This document shows, piece by piece, positions 16,289 to 26,250 of a stretch of 64,000 nt of DNA (its first letter is position 1; every line of letters begins with the position of its first letter). The notes below the pieces were generated by a model. That model was not told the origin of the DNA, did no database searches, and saw nothing but the letters and a program-made list of their open reading frames with translations. Origin of the DNA: JAPLDA01 sp043787975 (GTDB taxonomy: Bacteria > Bacteroidota > Bacteroidia > AKYH767-A > 2013-40CM-41-45); the NCBI GenBank assembly GCA_043787975.1, contig JAYVUK010000032.1, positions 1 to 64,000 of the forward strand, read 5' to 3'. The position numbers were made by a program, and so were the translations under genes.

Positions 16289-18391
16289 ATGGAAGTAAAG
16301 AAAGATATGATGTGGAGGATTTATACCGTCTTCCTCTTTATCTGCCTTTTCGGGATTGCAATCGTTGTTCAGATTTTCAGAATTCAGTTTGTGCAGGGAG
16401 ATTACTGGAAAGAAAAAGCCGACAGTTTGACGACTGCTTATAAAACCATTGAAGCTTCTCGAGGAAATATTTTTTCGGATGACGGAAGCATGCTTGCTAC
16501 TTCGGTTCCGATTTATGATGTGAGAATGGATCTGATGGCAGACGGTTTAACGAACGATCTGTTTGATGAAAGCATTGATTCACTTGCATTTTGTCTCGCT
16601 AATTTATTTAACGACCGTTCGAAATTAGAATACAAGCGCGATCTGCGTGAAGCGCGTTCAGGCGGTGACCGCTATCATCTCATTCAACGTAACGTTCATT
16701 TTCCTGAATTACAAAAACTCAAAAAGTTTCCGCTCTTCCGTCTTGGCAGATACACAGGAGGAATGCTGGTCGAGCGTAGGAACGTGCGGGAACTTCCATT
16801 TAAAATTCTTGCAGCACGTACCATTGGTTATGAACGTGAAGTAAAACCGGTTGGTATAGAAGCTTCATTCAACAAACAACTTCAGGGAGTCAGTGGACAG
16901 CGACTCATGCAAAAGATTTCGGGTGGTATCTGGATTCCTATCAATGATAAAGATGAAATAGAACCGAAGGATGGCAACGATCTCGTCACAACGATTGATG
17001 TAAACATCCAGGATGTTGCCGAACATGCGCTCGAAGAACATTTGCGCAAACACAATGCTGATCACGGTTGTGCCGTACTCATGGAAGTGGCAACCGGAGA
17101 AATAAAAGCAATCGCCAATCTTTCCAGGACAGCGGATGGAAATTATAGTGAAGATTTTAATTATGTGATAGCAGAAGCAACGGAGCCCGGTTCCACCATG
17201 AAGATGGCATCGCTGCTTGCCGCCATGGATGACGGCTTGGTGGATCCGACGGATTCTGTTTTTGTCGGCAACGGCCAGTACTACAATTTCACGTTGCTGA
17301 TGAAAGATGCGCATCCTCCGAAAAGAAGTCGGCTTTCAATTGCAGAAGCATTTGAAGCTTCTTCGAATGTGGGAATATCAAAAGCGATTTATCAAGCCTA
17401 CAATAAACATCAACAGGATTTTATTGATCACCTCAAAAAATTCAGTCTCGATGATCCGCTTCACTTGCAAATTGCAGGAGAAGGAGAGCCGCGTATCAAG
17501 GATGTAAAAGACAAAGACTGGTGGGCCGGTTCATTGCCTCAGATATCAATCGGGTATGAAGTCAGATTGACTCCTCTTCAGATACTCACTTTTTACAATG
17601 CGATTGCAAACAACGGAAGAATGGTGAGACCGAAGTTTGTTCGTGAGGAACAATACCACGGCAAAACAATCAGAACATTTCCAACGGAAATTATCAAAGA
17701 TTCGATCGCATCTCTGACGGCCATCGCAAAAGCAAAAAAGCTTTTGGAAGGTGTAGTGGAAAAGGGGACGGCTTCTTCGCTGAATAAATCGTGTTACAAA
17801 ATTGCAGGTAAAACCGGAACAGCACAAATGTTCGCCAACAAATACGGTTACGACAAAGGCCATATGACATACCAGGCATCGTTCGTTGGATATTTTCCTG
17901 CTGATCGTCCAAAATACTCATGCATGGTTGTCGTATATGCACCTTCTAACGATGTGTACTACGGAGGAGCGGTGTCAGCTCCCGTGTTCAAAGAAATTGC
18001 GGACAAGGTGTATTCCAATCAAATGGAAATGCACGATACACTTCCAACCAACGATTCACTTGTGAAGAGTTTGCCGCTTGCAAAAGCAGGTTCACAGAAG
18101 GAATTGAAAAAAGTATTCGCGCAGTTGAATGTCGCTACAAGTTCTTCAAACACGGATGCAGAGTGGGTTTCAAGTGCGTTCATGAATAACTCAATTCAGT
18201 TTTCAGAACGAAAAGTAAAATCAGGCCTTGTTCCGAATGTCGCCGGAATGGGAGCAAAAGATGCGTTGAGTATTCTCGAAAATGCAGGACTTCGTGTAAA
18301 GATAATTGGAAAGGGAGTTGTGTCGCGTCAATCCATTGAAGCAGGAACGCGTATTCAGAAAGGGCAGCAAATAATTATTGAGTTAAGTTAA
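16289..18391 (+). CDS. ftsI: Penicillin-binding protein 2/3, septal transpeptidase with PASTA domain
   Basis: FtsI crosslinks septal peptidoglycan. One N-terminal membrane anchor (about 10-30) precedes the dimerisation domain and the transpeptidase domain. The catalytic serine is S302 in EPGSTMKM, the SxN motif is in SSNVG and the KTG motif is in AGKTGTAQMF. A PASTA domain closes the protein (VPNVAGMGAKDALSILENAG). At 700 residues it is longer than the E. coli protein because of the PASTA tail. murE starts five bases later. Confidence 0.94.
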   Translation: MEVKKDMMWRIYTVFLFICLFGIAIVVQIFRIQFVQGDYWKEKADSLTTAYKTIEASRGNIFSDDGSMLATSVPIYDVRMDLMADGLTNDLFDESIDSLAFCLANLFNDRSKLEYKRDLREARSGGDRYHLIQRNVHFPELQKLKKFPLFRLGRYTGGMLVERRNVRELPFKILAARTIGYEREVKPVGIEASFNKQLQGVSGQRLMQKISGGIWIPINDKDEIEPKDGNDLVTTIDVNIQDVAEHALEEHLRKHNADHGCAVLMEVATGEIKAIANLSRTADGNYSEDFNYVIAEATEPGSTMKMASLLAAMDDGLVDPTDSVFVGNGQYYNFTLLMKDAHPPKRSRLSIAEAFEASSNVGISKAIYQAYNKHQQDFIDHLKKFSLDDPLHLQIAGEGEPRIKDVKDKDWWAGSLPQISIGYEVRLTPLQILTFYNAIANNGRMVRPKFVREEQYHGKTIRTFPTEIIKDSIASLTAIAKAKKLLEGVVEKGTASSLNKSCYKIAGKTGTAQMFANKYGYDKGHMTYQASFVGYFPADRPKYSCMVVVYAPSNDVYYGGAVSAPVFKEIADKVYSNQMEMHDTLPTNDSLVKSLPLAKAGSQKELKKVFAQLNVATSSSNTDAEWVSSAFMNNSIQFSERKVKSGLVPNVAGMGAKDALSILENAGLRVKIIGKGVVSRQSIEAGTRIQKGQQIIIELS

Positions 18392-18396
18392 GTTAA

Positions 18397-19857
18397 ATGC
18401 GAATTTTAAAAGACATCATTTACAAAACCGGGATCCTTGATGTATCAGGCGCTACTGATATTTCAATTGCTGATATCTGTTTTGACTCGCGCAAAGCAAA
18501 AGAAGCAAGTCTTTTTGTTGCGGTAAGAGGAACGCAGGCGGATGGTCATCAATACATCAATTCAGTAATTGAGCAAGGTGCAGTTGCCATTGTATGTGAA
18601 CAGCTTCCAAAAATTTTAGCAGAAGGCATCACCTATATACGAGTGAGTGACAGTGCGTCAGCGCTTGCCCATATCGCTTCCAACTTTTACGGAAATCCGT
18701 CTGAGAAATTAAAGCTAGTAGGAATTACAGGAACCAACGGAAAGACAACGACAGCAACACTTTTATATCACCTCTTCAGATCACTCGGTTATGGTGTTGG
18801 ATTATTATCAACCGTAAAGAATTTAGTCAATGACCAGGTGATTCCTGCGACGCATACAACTCCTGATCCGATTCAGTTGAATGCGCTCCTTTCCGCGATG
18901 GTGGATGAAGAATGCACACATTGTTTTATGGAAGTCAGCTCTCATGCAGTGATTCAGAAACGGATTGCAGGATTAAAATTTGCAGGAGGAATTTTCACCA
19001 ACATCACGCACGACCATCTTGATTATCACAAGACGTTTGCCGAATATGTAAAAGCAAAGAAATCTTTTTTCGATTCGCTTTCAAGTGATGCATTTGCGCT
19101 GACAAATCCCGATGATAAAAACGGGAACGTGATGTTGCAAAACACCAAGGCAAAGAAATACTCCTACAGTTTGCATTCCATGAGTGATTACAAATGCAAG
19201 CTGATCGAAAATCATTTTTCAGGATTGATTCTGAACCTCGATGGTCATGAAGTGCATTGCAAGCTCGTGGGAAGTTTCAACGCTTACAACCTCACGGCTG
19301 CGTATTCAACCGCAGTTTTGCTCGGAGAAAATAAAATGAATGTGCTTACCGAATTGAGTCGTCTCAATTCAGTGGAAGGTCGCTTTGATTATGTCTCCTC
19401 AACAAAGAAAATTATTGGAGTGGTTGATTATGCACACACGCCGGATGCGTTGCAAAATGTATTGGCAACCATACACGATGTGAGTTCAGGACACGGACGC
19501 GTGATCACCATTGTTGGTTGCGGCGGTGACCGCGATTCAAGCAAGCGGCCGGTGATGGCAAAAATTGCCTGCGATCTCAGCGATAAAGTAATTCTCACGT
19601 CTGACAATCCGCGTTCGGAGGATCCGTCTGAAATTATTCATGAGATGGAAAAAGGAATCGGTCCCGGAGAAGTCATGAAAACAATTTCCATCGTTGACCG
19701 GAAAGAGGCCATCAAAGCGGCTGTGCAGCTTGCGATGCCGGGCGACATCATTCTGGTTGCCGGGAAAGGCCATGAAAAATACCAGGAAATAAAAGGAGTA
19801 CGAACACCTTTTGACGATAAAAAAATTTTACAGGAAATGTTTAAAAATATAGAGTAG
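18397..19857 (+). CDS. murE: UDP-MurNAc-tripeptide synthetase MurE
   Basis: MurE adds the third residue (meso-diaminopimelate or lysine) to UDP-MurNAc-L-Ala-D-Glu. The Mur ligase P-loop GITGTNGKTTTATLL, the carbamylated-lysine region and DYAHTPDAL are present. The C-terminal segment SDNPRSEDPSEII carries DNPR, the motif associated with diaminopimelate specificity. Length is 486 residues. It lies between ftsI and mraY with gaps of five and two bases. Confidence 0.96.
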   Translation: MRILKDIIYKTGILDVSGATDISIADICFDSRKAKEASLFVAVRGTQADGHQYINSVIEQGAVAIVCEQLPKILAEGITYIRVSDSASALAHIASNFYGNPSEKLKLVGITGTNGKTTTATLLYHLFRSLGYGVGLLSTVKNLVNDQVIPATHTTPDPIQLNALLSAMVDEECTHCFMEVSSHAVIQKRIAGLKFAGGIFTNITHDHLDYHKTFAEYVKAKKSFFDSLSSDAFALTNPDDKNGNVMLQNTKAKKYSYSLHSMSDYKCKLIENHFSGLILNLDGHEVHCKLVGSFNAYNLTAAYSTAVLLGENKMNVLTELSRLNSVEGRFDYVSSTKKIIGVVDYAHTPDALQNVLATIHDVSSGHGRVITIVGCGGDRDSSKRPVMAKIACDLSDKVILTSDNPRSEDPSEIIHEMEKGIGPGEVMKTISIVDRKEAIKAAVQLAMPGDIILVAGKGHEKYQEIKGVRTPFDDKKILQEMFKNIE

Positions 19858-19859
19858 CG

Positions 19860-21134
19860 ATGTTGTATTACCTGTTCATGTATTTGAAAAAGCAATTTGA
19901 TTTCCCCGGGGCAGGAGTGTTCCAGTACATTTCATTTCGTGCTGCATGTGCAATTATTTTATCGCTGCTTATCTCGATGGTGTTTGGAGGAAAAATTATT
20001 AAGCATCTCAGGAAGAAACAAATCGGTGAGACCGTTCGCGATCTTGGATTGGAAGGAGAGAAAACAAAACAGGGAACTCCGACCATGGGTGGCTTTATTA
20101 TTCTTTCAGGCATTTTGATTCCGACTCTTTTGTTTGCACGACTACTAAATGTGTATGTCATCATCATGATTGTAACTACCGTCTGGCTTGGCCTGATCGG
20201 TTTCATTGATGATTACATAAAAGTATTTAAGAAAGACAAAGCAGGATTGGCTGGCAAGTTTAAAATTCTCGGACAAGTCGGGTTGGGATTGATTATCGGC
20301 TGCACACTTTATTTCAATCCGAATGTGGTGACGCGGGAGAAAATGTCTTCCTCCGAAGAATTAAAAGTGTCACGCGAAACAAAAAATGTTGTTGATGACA
20401 TGCAGAAGAATGCAAACTATTTATTTTCTCCGGAAAATGTCAAGTCAACAAAAACGACTATTCCGTTTTATAAAAACAATGAGTTTGATTATGCATGGCT
20501 GGTTTCCTGGATGGGTGATGGCTATCAAAAATATGCATGGATCATTTTTATTCCGTTTGTCATTTTCTTCATCACGGCTATTTCCAACGGTGCAAACATC
20601 ACGGATGGAATTGACGGGTTGGCAACCGGAACATCTGCTATCATAGGAGCTACGCTTGGAGTTCTCGCTTATGTTTCCGGCAATGTGGTGTTTGCAAATT
20701 ATCTCAACATCATGTACATCCCGAATGCCGGTGAACTGGTAATCTTCATTGCAGCTTTTGTGGGAGCGTGTGTCGGATTCCTATGGTACAATGCTTACCC
20801 GGCACAGGTATTCATGGGTGATACAGGAAGTCTTGCATTGGGAGGAATCATTGCAACGTTCGCGATTGCGATCCGGAAAGAATTGCTGATACCGATTCTC
20901 TGCGGAATATTTATCGTAGAGAACTTATCGGTTGTTCTCCAGGTCAGCTATTTCAAATATCAAAAAAGAAAACGCGGGATTGAATATGCACGCGAGCATC
21001 GCCTGTTCAGGATGTCACCCTTGCATCATCATTTTCAGAAGAAAGGTTACCATGAATCGAAAATTGTAACTCGGTTTCTCATTGTCGGAATCATGCTGGC
21101 CATTGTCACATTCGTAACATTGAAACTAAGGTAA
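19860..21134 (+). CDS. mraY: Phospho-N-acetylmuramoyl-pentapeptide-transferase
   Basis: MraY makes lipid I on the inner membrane. About ten membrane spans are visible, with the catalytic aspartate motifs GFIDDYIKVFKKDKAGL, NITDGIDGLATG and FMGDTGSLALGG, and the HHHFQKKGYHESKIV loop. At 424 residues it is longer than the E. coli enzyme (360). The extra length is mainly a soluble loop of about 60 residues after YFNPNVVTREK, as expected for this phylum. The stop codon shares its last base with the murD start. Confidence 0.96.
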   Translation: MLYYLFMYLKKQFDFPGAGVFQYISFRAACAIILSLLISMVFGGKIIKHLRKKQIGETVRDLGLEGEKTKQGTPTMGGFIILSGILIPTLLFARLLNVYVIIMIVTTVWLGLIGFIDDYIKVFKKDKAGLAGKFKILGQVGLGLIIGCTLYFNPNVVTREKMSSSEELKVSRETKNVVDDMQKNANYLFSPENVKSTKTTIPFYKNNEFDYAWLVSWMGDGYQKYAWIIFIPFVIFFITAISNGANITDGIDGLATGTSAIIGATLGVLAYVSGNVVFANYLNIMYIPNAGELVIFIAAFVGACVGFLWYNAYPAQVFMGDTGSLALGGIIATFAIAIRKELLIPILCGIFIVENLSVVLQVSYFKYQKRKRGIEYAREHRLFRMSPLHHHFQKKGYHESKIVTRFLIVGIMLAIVTFVTLKLR

Positions 21135-22471
21135 TGGGCAAGCGAATGGTGATACTCGGTGCCGCGGAAAGCGGAGTTGGCGCAGCAGTGCTTGCTGAGA
21201 AAAAAGGATTTGATGTATTCGTGTCCGACAAAGGAAAGATTGAAGAAAAATACAAACGGTTGTTGCAGAAACATGCAATACCATTTGAAGAAGAACAACA
21301 CACGGAAGAAAAAATATTGAATGCGGATGAAGTGATTAAGAGTCCGGGCATTCCTGATAAGGCAGCGATCGTTCAAAAAATAAAATCGAAAAATATTCCG
21401 GTCATCTCTGAAATTGAATTTGCAGGAAGATTTACAAAAGCAAAGATGATCGGCATTACAGGAACCAATGGCAAGACGACAACCACGATGCTTACGCATC
21501 ATATTTTAGAAAAGGCGGGATTGAATGTCGGGCTGGCAGGAAATATCGGGAAGAGTCTTGCCTTACAGGTTGCGCAGCATGATCACGATTATTATGTCAT
21601 TGAGTTGAGCAGTTTCCAGCTTGATGACATGCGCGAATTTAAATGTGACATCGCCATTCTTACCAACATCACTCCTGATCATCTCGACCGGTACGATGAT
21701 GACCTGGAAAAATATGCGCTTTCAAAATTCCGCATCACACAAAATCAAACGGATGAAGACACATTTATCTATTGTGCCGATGACGAAATTACGAATCAAT
21801 ACATACACGACATAAAGCTTAATGCACAACAACTTCCTTTCTCCATAAAAAAAAAACTCGAGAAAGGATCCTGGCTTGAAGAAGATCAAATCAATATACA
21901 AACCAACATAAACCACTACACAATGAACATACACGAATTGGCATTACAAGGGAAACACAATCTCTACAACTCAATGGCGGCAGGCATTGCAGCACGCGTA
22001 CTCGATTTGAGAAAAGAAATTGTGAGAGAAAGTCTTTCTGATTTCAGAAGCATCGAACATCGCCTGGAACATGTTTCCATCGTTCACGGAATTGAGTTCG
22101 TGAACGACTCCAAAGCAACCAACATCAATTCAACCTGGTATGCGCTGGAGAGTTTCAACAAACCCGTTGTCCTTATTCTCGGCGGCGTTGACAAAGGAAA
22201 TGATTATACGATGCTTCAGGATTTAGTGAAAGAAAAAGTAAAAGCCATTGTTTGCCTGGGTAAAGACAACCGGAAAATTATCAAAGCGTTCAAAGGAACG
22301 GTGGATACAATTGTTGAAGTGCTGTCAGCCGATGAAGCGGTAAAAGCAGGTTATCGTCTCGGCAAGAGCGGTGATGTAGTGCTGCTTTCACCTGCATGTG
22401 CAAGTTTTGATTTGTTCGAGAATTACGAAGATCGCGGACGACAATTTAAGAAAGCAGTAAAAGCATTGTAA
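21134..22471 (+). CDS. murD: UDP-N-acetylmuramoyl-L-alanine--D-glutamate ligase
   Basis: MurD adds D-glutamate to UDP-MurNAc-L-Ala. The N-terminal Rossmann motif ILGAAESGVGAAVLAEKKG, the P-loop GITGTNGKTTTTMLTHH and the signatures NDSKATNINSTWYALE and LLSPACASFDLFENYEDRG are all present. Length (445) is normal. It overlaps mraY by one base (TAATG). A 69-nt repeat-filled gap separates it from ftsW. Confidence 0.96.
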   Translation: MGKRMVILGAAESGVGAAVLAEKKGFDVFVSDKGKIEEKYKRLLQKHAIPFEEEQHTEEKILNADEVIKSPGIPDKAAIVQKIKSKNIPVISEIEFAGRFTKAKMIGITGTNGKTTTTMLTHHILEKAGLNVGLAGNIGKSLALQVAQHDHDYYVIELSSFQLDDMREFKCDIAILTNITPDHLDRYDDDLEKYALSKFRITQNQTDEDTFIYCADDEITNQYIHDIKLNAQQLPFSIKKKLEKGSWLEEDQINIQTNINHYTMNIHELALQGKHNLYNSMAAGIAARVLDLRKEIVRESLSDFRSIEHRLEHVSIVHGIEFVNDSKATNINSTWYALESFNKPVVLILGGVDKGNDYTMLQDLVKEKVKAIVCLGKDNRKIIKAFKGTVDTIVEVLSADEAVKAGYRLGKSGDVVLLSPACASFDLFENYEDRGRQFKKAVKAL

Positions 22472-22480
22472 TTGTTTCCA

Positions 22481-22515
22481 GTTTACGGTTTACGAGTTGC
22501 TCGTAAACTGTAAAC
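22481..22515. repeat. Stuttering inverted repeat between murD and ftsW
   Basis: Arms 22481-22496 and 22500-22515 pair with one mismatch around a 3-nt loop. The following bases to 22538 repeat the same words (gtaaaccagaaaccgtaaac). A hairpin inside the operon could modulate read-through, but the sequence belongs to the dispersed word-repeat class and may be passive. Confidence 0.6.
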
Positions 22516-22540
22516 CAGAAACCGTAAACCAGAAACCGAT

Positions 22541-23704
22541 ATGCATATAACTTGGCTCGATAAATATTTCAGAGGTGACAGAACGATCTGGATGATTGTT
22601 TTCTTTCTCTCTCTATTCTCTTTGGTTGCTGTGTACAGTTCTACCGGTACGCTTGCATACAAATACAAGAGCGGAAATACAGAGTATTACCTGATGAAAC
22701 ATTTATTCATTCTCGTATTCGGAATCGGGTTGATGTATGCTGCACATTTGGTGAAGTACACGTATTATTCACGCATTTCTCAAATCGCTCTATTGCTCAC
22801 GATACCGTTGCTCGCTTTAACATTGGTGATGGGAACGAACCTGAATGAAGCAAGCCGCTGGCTTACGTTGCCGGGAATTAATCTTTCGTTTCAGACTTCC
22901 GATCTCGCTAAGCTTGCATTGATCATGTATGTAGCACGTATGTTGTCTAAGAAGCAGGATAATATCAAGGATTTCAAAACGGCATTTCTCCCGATTATGA
23001 TTCCTGTACTCGTTGTTTGCGGATTGATTTTGCCGGCAAACTTTTCTACGGCTGCGGTTTTATTTTCAACCTGTTGTTTCCTCATGTTCATCGGAAGGAT
23101 CAACATGAAATACATTTTGGTTCTCGGGTTAATTGGTATCGTTTGCGTTTCTGCCTTTGTCGGCATTGCATTGATGTCAAAGAGCCAGGGAAGAGTCGGC
23201 ACATGGAAAGCACGGATAGAAAATTTTACAAGCGGTAATGACAAGGGAAATTACCAGACGCAGCAGGCGAAGATTGCCATTGCGACCGGTGGAATCATTG
23301 GAAAATTTCCAGGACACAGTACGCAAAAAAATTTTCTGCCACATCCATATTCTGATTTTATCTACGCTATTATTATAGAAGAAGAAGGATTGATCGGAGG
23401 CGTATTCATTATTTTTCTTTACATATTATTATTTCTGAGAGTCATACGATGTGTCATTCACAGCCCGATGGCATTCGGAACCTTGCTTGCTGTCGGATGT
23501 ACGTTCAGCCTTGTTTTCCAGGCGATGATTAACATGGCTGTCGCCGTAAATTTATTTCCGGTTACCGGTCAGCCGTTACCAATGCTGAGTATGGGAGGAA
23601 CATCCATTTGGTTTACAAGTCTTGCGATCGGCATTGTGTTGAGCGTAAGCCGCCAGGTTGAGAAAGAGAAAAAAGAAGGAGGAGCCGAGCTTGCAACGGC
23701 GTAG
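22541..23704 (+). CDS. ftsW: Peptidoglycan glycosyltransferase FtsW
   Basis: FtsW is the SEDS-family septal glycan polymerase working with FtsI. Around ten membrane spans are visible over 387 residues, with the family motifs SRWLTLPGINLSFQTSDLAK, LPHPYSDFIYAIIIEEEGLI and QPLPMLSMGGTS. The cytoplasmic C-terminus is short and Lys/Glu-rich. The murG start codon lies inside its last 14 bases. Confidence 0.95.
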   Translation: MHITWLDKYFRGDRTIWMIVFFLSLFSLVAVYSSTGTLAYKYKSGNTEYYLMKHLFILVFGIGLMYAAHLVKYTYYSRISQIALLLTIPLLALTLVMGTNLNEASRWLTLPGINLSFQTSDLAKLALIMYVARMLSKKQDNIKDFKTAFLPIMIPVLVVCGLILPANFSTAAVLFSTCCFLMFIGRINMKYILVLGLIGIVCVSAFVGIALMSKSQGRVGTWKARIENFTSGNDKGNYQTQQAKIAIATGGIIGKFPGHSTQKNFLPHPYSDFIYAIIIEEEGLIGGVFIIFLYILLFLRVIRCVIHSPMAFGTLLAVGCTFSLVFQAMINMAVAVNLFPVTGQPLPMLSMGGTSIWFTSLAIGIVLSVSRQVEKEKKEGGAELATA

Positions 23705-24806
23705 CATCAAAGTGATCATCAGCGGTGGTGGTACGGGCGGACATATATTCCCTGCCATTGCCATTGCGAATGCTTTGAAAGTGATAAACAGTGAAAATGA
23801 AATCTTGTTTGTAGGAGCGAACGGAAGAATGGAAATGGAAAAAGTTCCCGCAGCAGGATATAAAATAGTAGGATTGGATATAAGCGGCATTCAACGCAAG
23901 CTTACATTGTCAAATTTATTAATACCGTTCAAAGTCTTTTCAAGTGTGATGAAAGCGAAGAAAATTATTAGGGAGTTTCAACCGGATGTTGCCATCGGAG
24001 TTGGCGGTTATGCCAGCGCGCCACTGTTGTATGCGGCTACATCCATGAAAATTCCTTCGTTGATCCAGGAACAGAATTCGTATGCAGGAATCACGAATAA
24101 AATTTTGGCAAAGCGTGTTCAGAAAATTTGTGTTGCCTATGAAGGGATGGAACAATATTTTCCGAAAGAAAGAATTATCATGACGGGAAACCCTGTAAGG
24201 CAGGATATTCAACGGGTAGAAGGGAAGCGGGAAGAAGCGCTGAAGCATTTTGAATTATCCCCCGATAAAAAAGTAATGCTCGTGGTAGGAGGAAGTCTCG
24301 GTGCAAGAACAATCAACGAAAGCATCGCTGATGGGTTGGGAAAACTGAAAGAGAAAAATATTCAGCTCATCTGGCAAACCGGGAAAGCATTTTATGAACG
24401 GGCAAAATCGCTGACAAAAGATTTTGCACAGGACGGTATCCGGTCATTCGATTTTATTCAGCAAATGGATTTGGCGTATGCTGCTGCTGATATTGTTGTA
24501 TCAAGAGCCGGCGCGAGTTCCGTTTCGGAGTTGGCATTGGTGGCGAAGCCATCCATTCTTGTTCCGTCACCGAATGTTGCAGAAGATCACCAGGCCAAAA
24601 ATGCGATGGCATTGGTAAATAAAAATGCTGCACTCATAATAAAGGATTCAGAGGCAAAAGAAAAGTTATTCAATGTTTCAATGGATTTAATTAGCGATGA
24701 AGCAAAACAAAGAGTATTGAAGGAGAATATTTCAAAGCTTGCTTTAAAAAATTCCGCAGAGAAGATAGTGGAAGAAGTTTACGCGATGCTGGCAATTAAA
24801 AATTAA
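23691..24806 (+). CDS. murG: UDP-GlcNAc: lipid I N-acetylglucosaminyltransferase MurG
   Basis: MurG converts lipid I to lipid II at the inner membrane. The donor-binding loops ISGGGTGGHIFPAIAIANAL and VVGGSLGARTINESI and the acceptor motif GVGGYASAPLL are intact. No ATG is available near the start. I choose TTG 23691 because an AGGAGG Shine-Dalgarno (23677-23682), rare in this phylum, sits eight bases before it. GTG 23712 and TTG 23658 are alternatives. The gene overlaps ftsW by 14 nt. Confidence 0.94.
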   Translation: MQRRSIKVIISGGGTGGHIFPAIAIANALKVINSENEILFVGANGRMEMEKVPAAGYKIVGLDISGIQRKLTLSNLLIPFKVFSSVMKAKKIIREFQPDVAIGVGGYASAPLLYAATSMKIPSLIQEQNSYAGITNKILAKRVQKICVAYEGMEQYFPKERIIMTGNPVRQDIQRVEGKREEALKHFELSPDKKVMLVVGGSLGARTINESIADGLGKLKEKNIQLIWQTGKAFYERAKSLTKDFAQDGIRSFDFIQQMDLAYAAADIVVSRAGASSVSELALVAKPSILVPSPNVAEDHQAKNAMALVNKNAALIIKDSEAKEKLFNVSMDLISDEAKQRVLKENISKLALKNSAEKIVEEVYAMLAIKN

Positions 24807-24846
24807 GAGAATAACTGTAAACAATAAACAGAAAACTGTAAACCGA
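24806..24846. repeat. Stuttering gtaaac-word repeat between murG and murC
   Basis: The gap contains aactgtaaac, aataaac, agaaaactgtaaacc in succession. These are the same words as the murD-ftsW gap and the gaps at 46378 and 61009. No folding as strong as at 46378 is visible. Confidence 0.5.
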
Positions 24847-24849
24847 CAC

Positions 24850-26250
24850 GTGAGTTTCGAACACATCCATAACGTCTATTTCATCGGTATCGGAGGCATT
24901 GGAATGTCTGCATTGGCGCGGTATTTCAAAGCTGAAGGGAAATTTGTTGCAGGCTATGATAAGACTCCTACTGTCCTCACCGATGAAATGATTGACGAGG
25001 GAATTGAAATTCATTTTGAGGATGATGTTCACAATATCCCGTCTGCTTTACGTCATAAGGATTTAGTGCTTCACAAGTCATTGATTGTTTTTACCCCTGC
25101 TATTCCAAAAGACAATGCTGAGTTAAATTATTTTATGTCGAACAACTTTGCTGTAAAGAAACGTTCAGAAGTATTGGGAATGATTACGAAGAACAATTTT
25201 ACCATTGCTGTTGCAGGCACACATGGAAAAACGACCACATCTTCCATGATCGCTCACCTGCTGAAAGCTTCCGGGATTGATTGCACGGCATTTCTCGGAG
25301 GGATTTCAAAAAATTATAATTCCAACCTGTTGCTTTCTAAAGAGAGTTCAGAGAAAAATATTTTTGTTGTGGAAGCGGATGAATATGACCGTTCGTTTCT
25401 TACACTGCATCCTGATATTGCCGTAATCACATCCATGGATGCAGATCACCTCGATATTTATGGTGATAAAAAGTTTCTTGAAGAATCCTACCGCCTATTT
25501 GCACAGCAGGTAAAGCCCGGAGGAAAGCTGATTTACAAAAAAGGTCTTCCGCTGGAAGATCTCGAATTAAACCGTGCGGAGTATTCGTTAGCCAATCCGT
25601 GCGATTACGCTGCTTCCAATATTGAAATAAAAAATCATCAGTACTATTTTAACTGGAACAACAGCAGCAGTACAATTCCCGGTCTCTCTTCTGAAATGCC
25701 CGGGATGCACAACGTGGAAAATGCAGTGGCTGCCATTGCTGCAGTTCGGCAGTTGGGAATCAGTGATGAAAAAATCTCAACAGCGTTTCACTCATACACA
25801 GGAGTGAAAAGAAGATTTGATTACCAGGTGAAGACGGATAACATGGTTTTCATTGATGATTATGCACATCACCCGGAAGAGCTTCGTGCTTGCATTTCAT
25901 CCGTGCGCGAATTGTATCCCGGAAAAAAGATAACAGGCATCTTTCAACCGCATCTGTATTCACGTACGCGCGACTTTGCTGACGGATTTGCAAAGAGCCT
26001 TTCCCTACTCGACTCATTGATCTTGCTTGATATTTATCCTGCACGCGAATTACCCATGGAAGGAATTACTTCCGAAATCATCCTTGAAAAAGTTTCCATC
26101 AAAGACAAAGTTATTTGTCGGGATGAGGATGTTCTGAGCCTCTTGAGTAAACGGAAAATTGAAGTGTTGCTTACGTTGGGAGCCGGTGACATTGATCAGT
26201 TAGTTTCCCCGATAAAAAATCAGTTCATAAAAAATAATCAGCATGTTTAA
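24850..26250 (+). CDS. murC: UDP-N-acetylmuramate--L-alanine ligase
   Basis: MurC adds L-alanine to UDP-MurNAc. It starts at GTG with HIHNVYFIGIGGIGMSALAR, typical of the family, and has the P-loop AGTHGKTTTSSMIAHLL, the signature VVEADEYDRSFL and IDDYAHHPEEL. Length (466) is normal. The last eight bases overlap ftsQ. Confidence 0.96.
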   Translation: MSFEHIHNVYFIGIGGIGMSALARYFKAEGKFVAGYDKTPTVLTDEMIDEGIEIHFEDDVHNIPSALRHKDLVLHKSLIVFTPAIPKDNAELNYFMSNNFAVKKRSEVLGMITKNNFTIAVAGTHGKTTTSSMIAHLLKASGIDCTAFLGGISKNYNSNLLLSKESSEKNIFVVEADEYDRSFLTLHPDIAVITSMDADHLDIYGDKKFLEESYRLFAQQVKPGGKLIYKKGLPLEDLELNRAEYSLANPCDYAASNIEIKNHQYYFNWNNSSSTIPGLSSEMPGMHNVENAVAAIAAVRQLGISDEKISTAFHSYTGVKRRFDYQVKTDNMVFIDDYAHHPEELRACISSVRELYPGKKITGIFQPHLYSRTRDFADGFAKSLSLLDSLILLDIYPARELPMEGITSEIILEKVSIKDKVICRDEDVLSLLSKRKIEVLLTLGAGDIDQLVSPIKNQFIKNNQHV

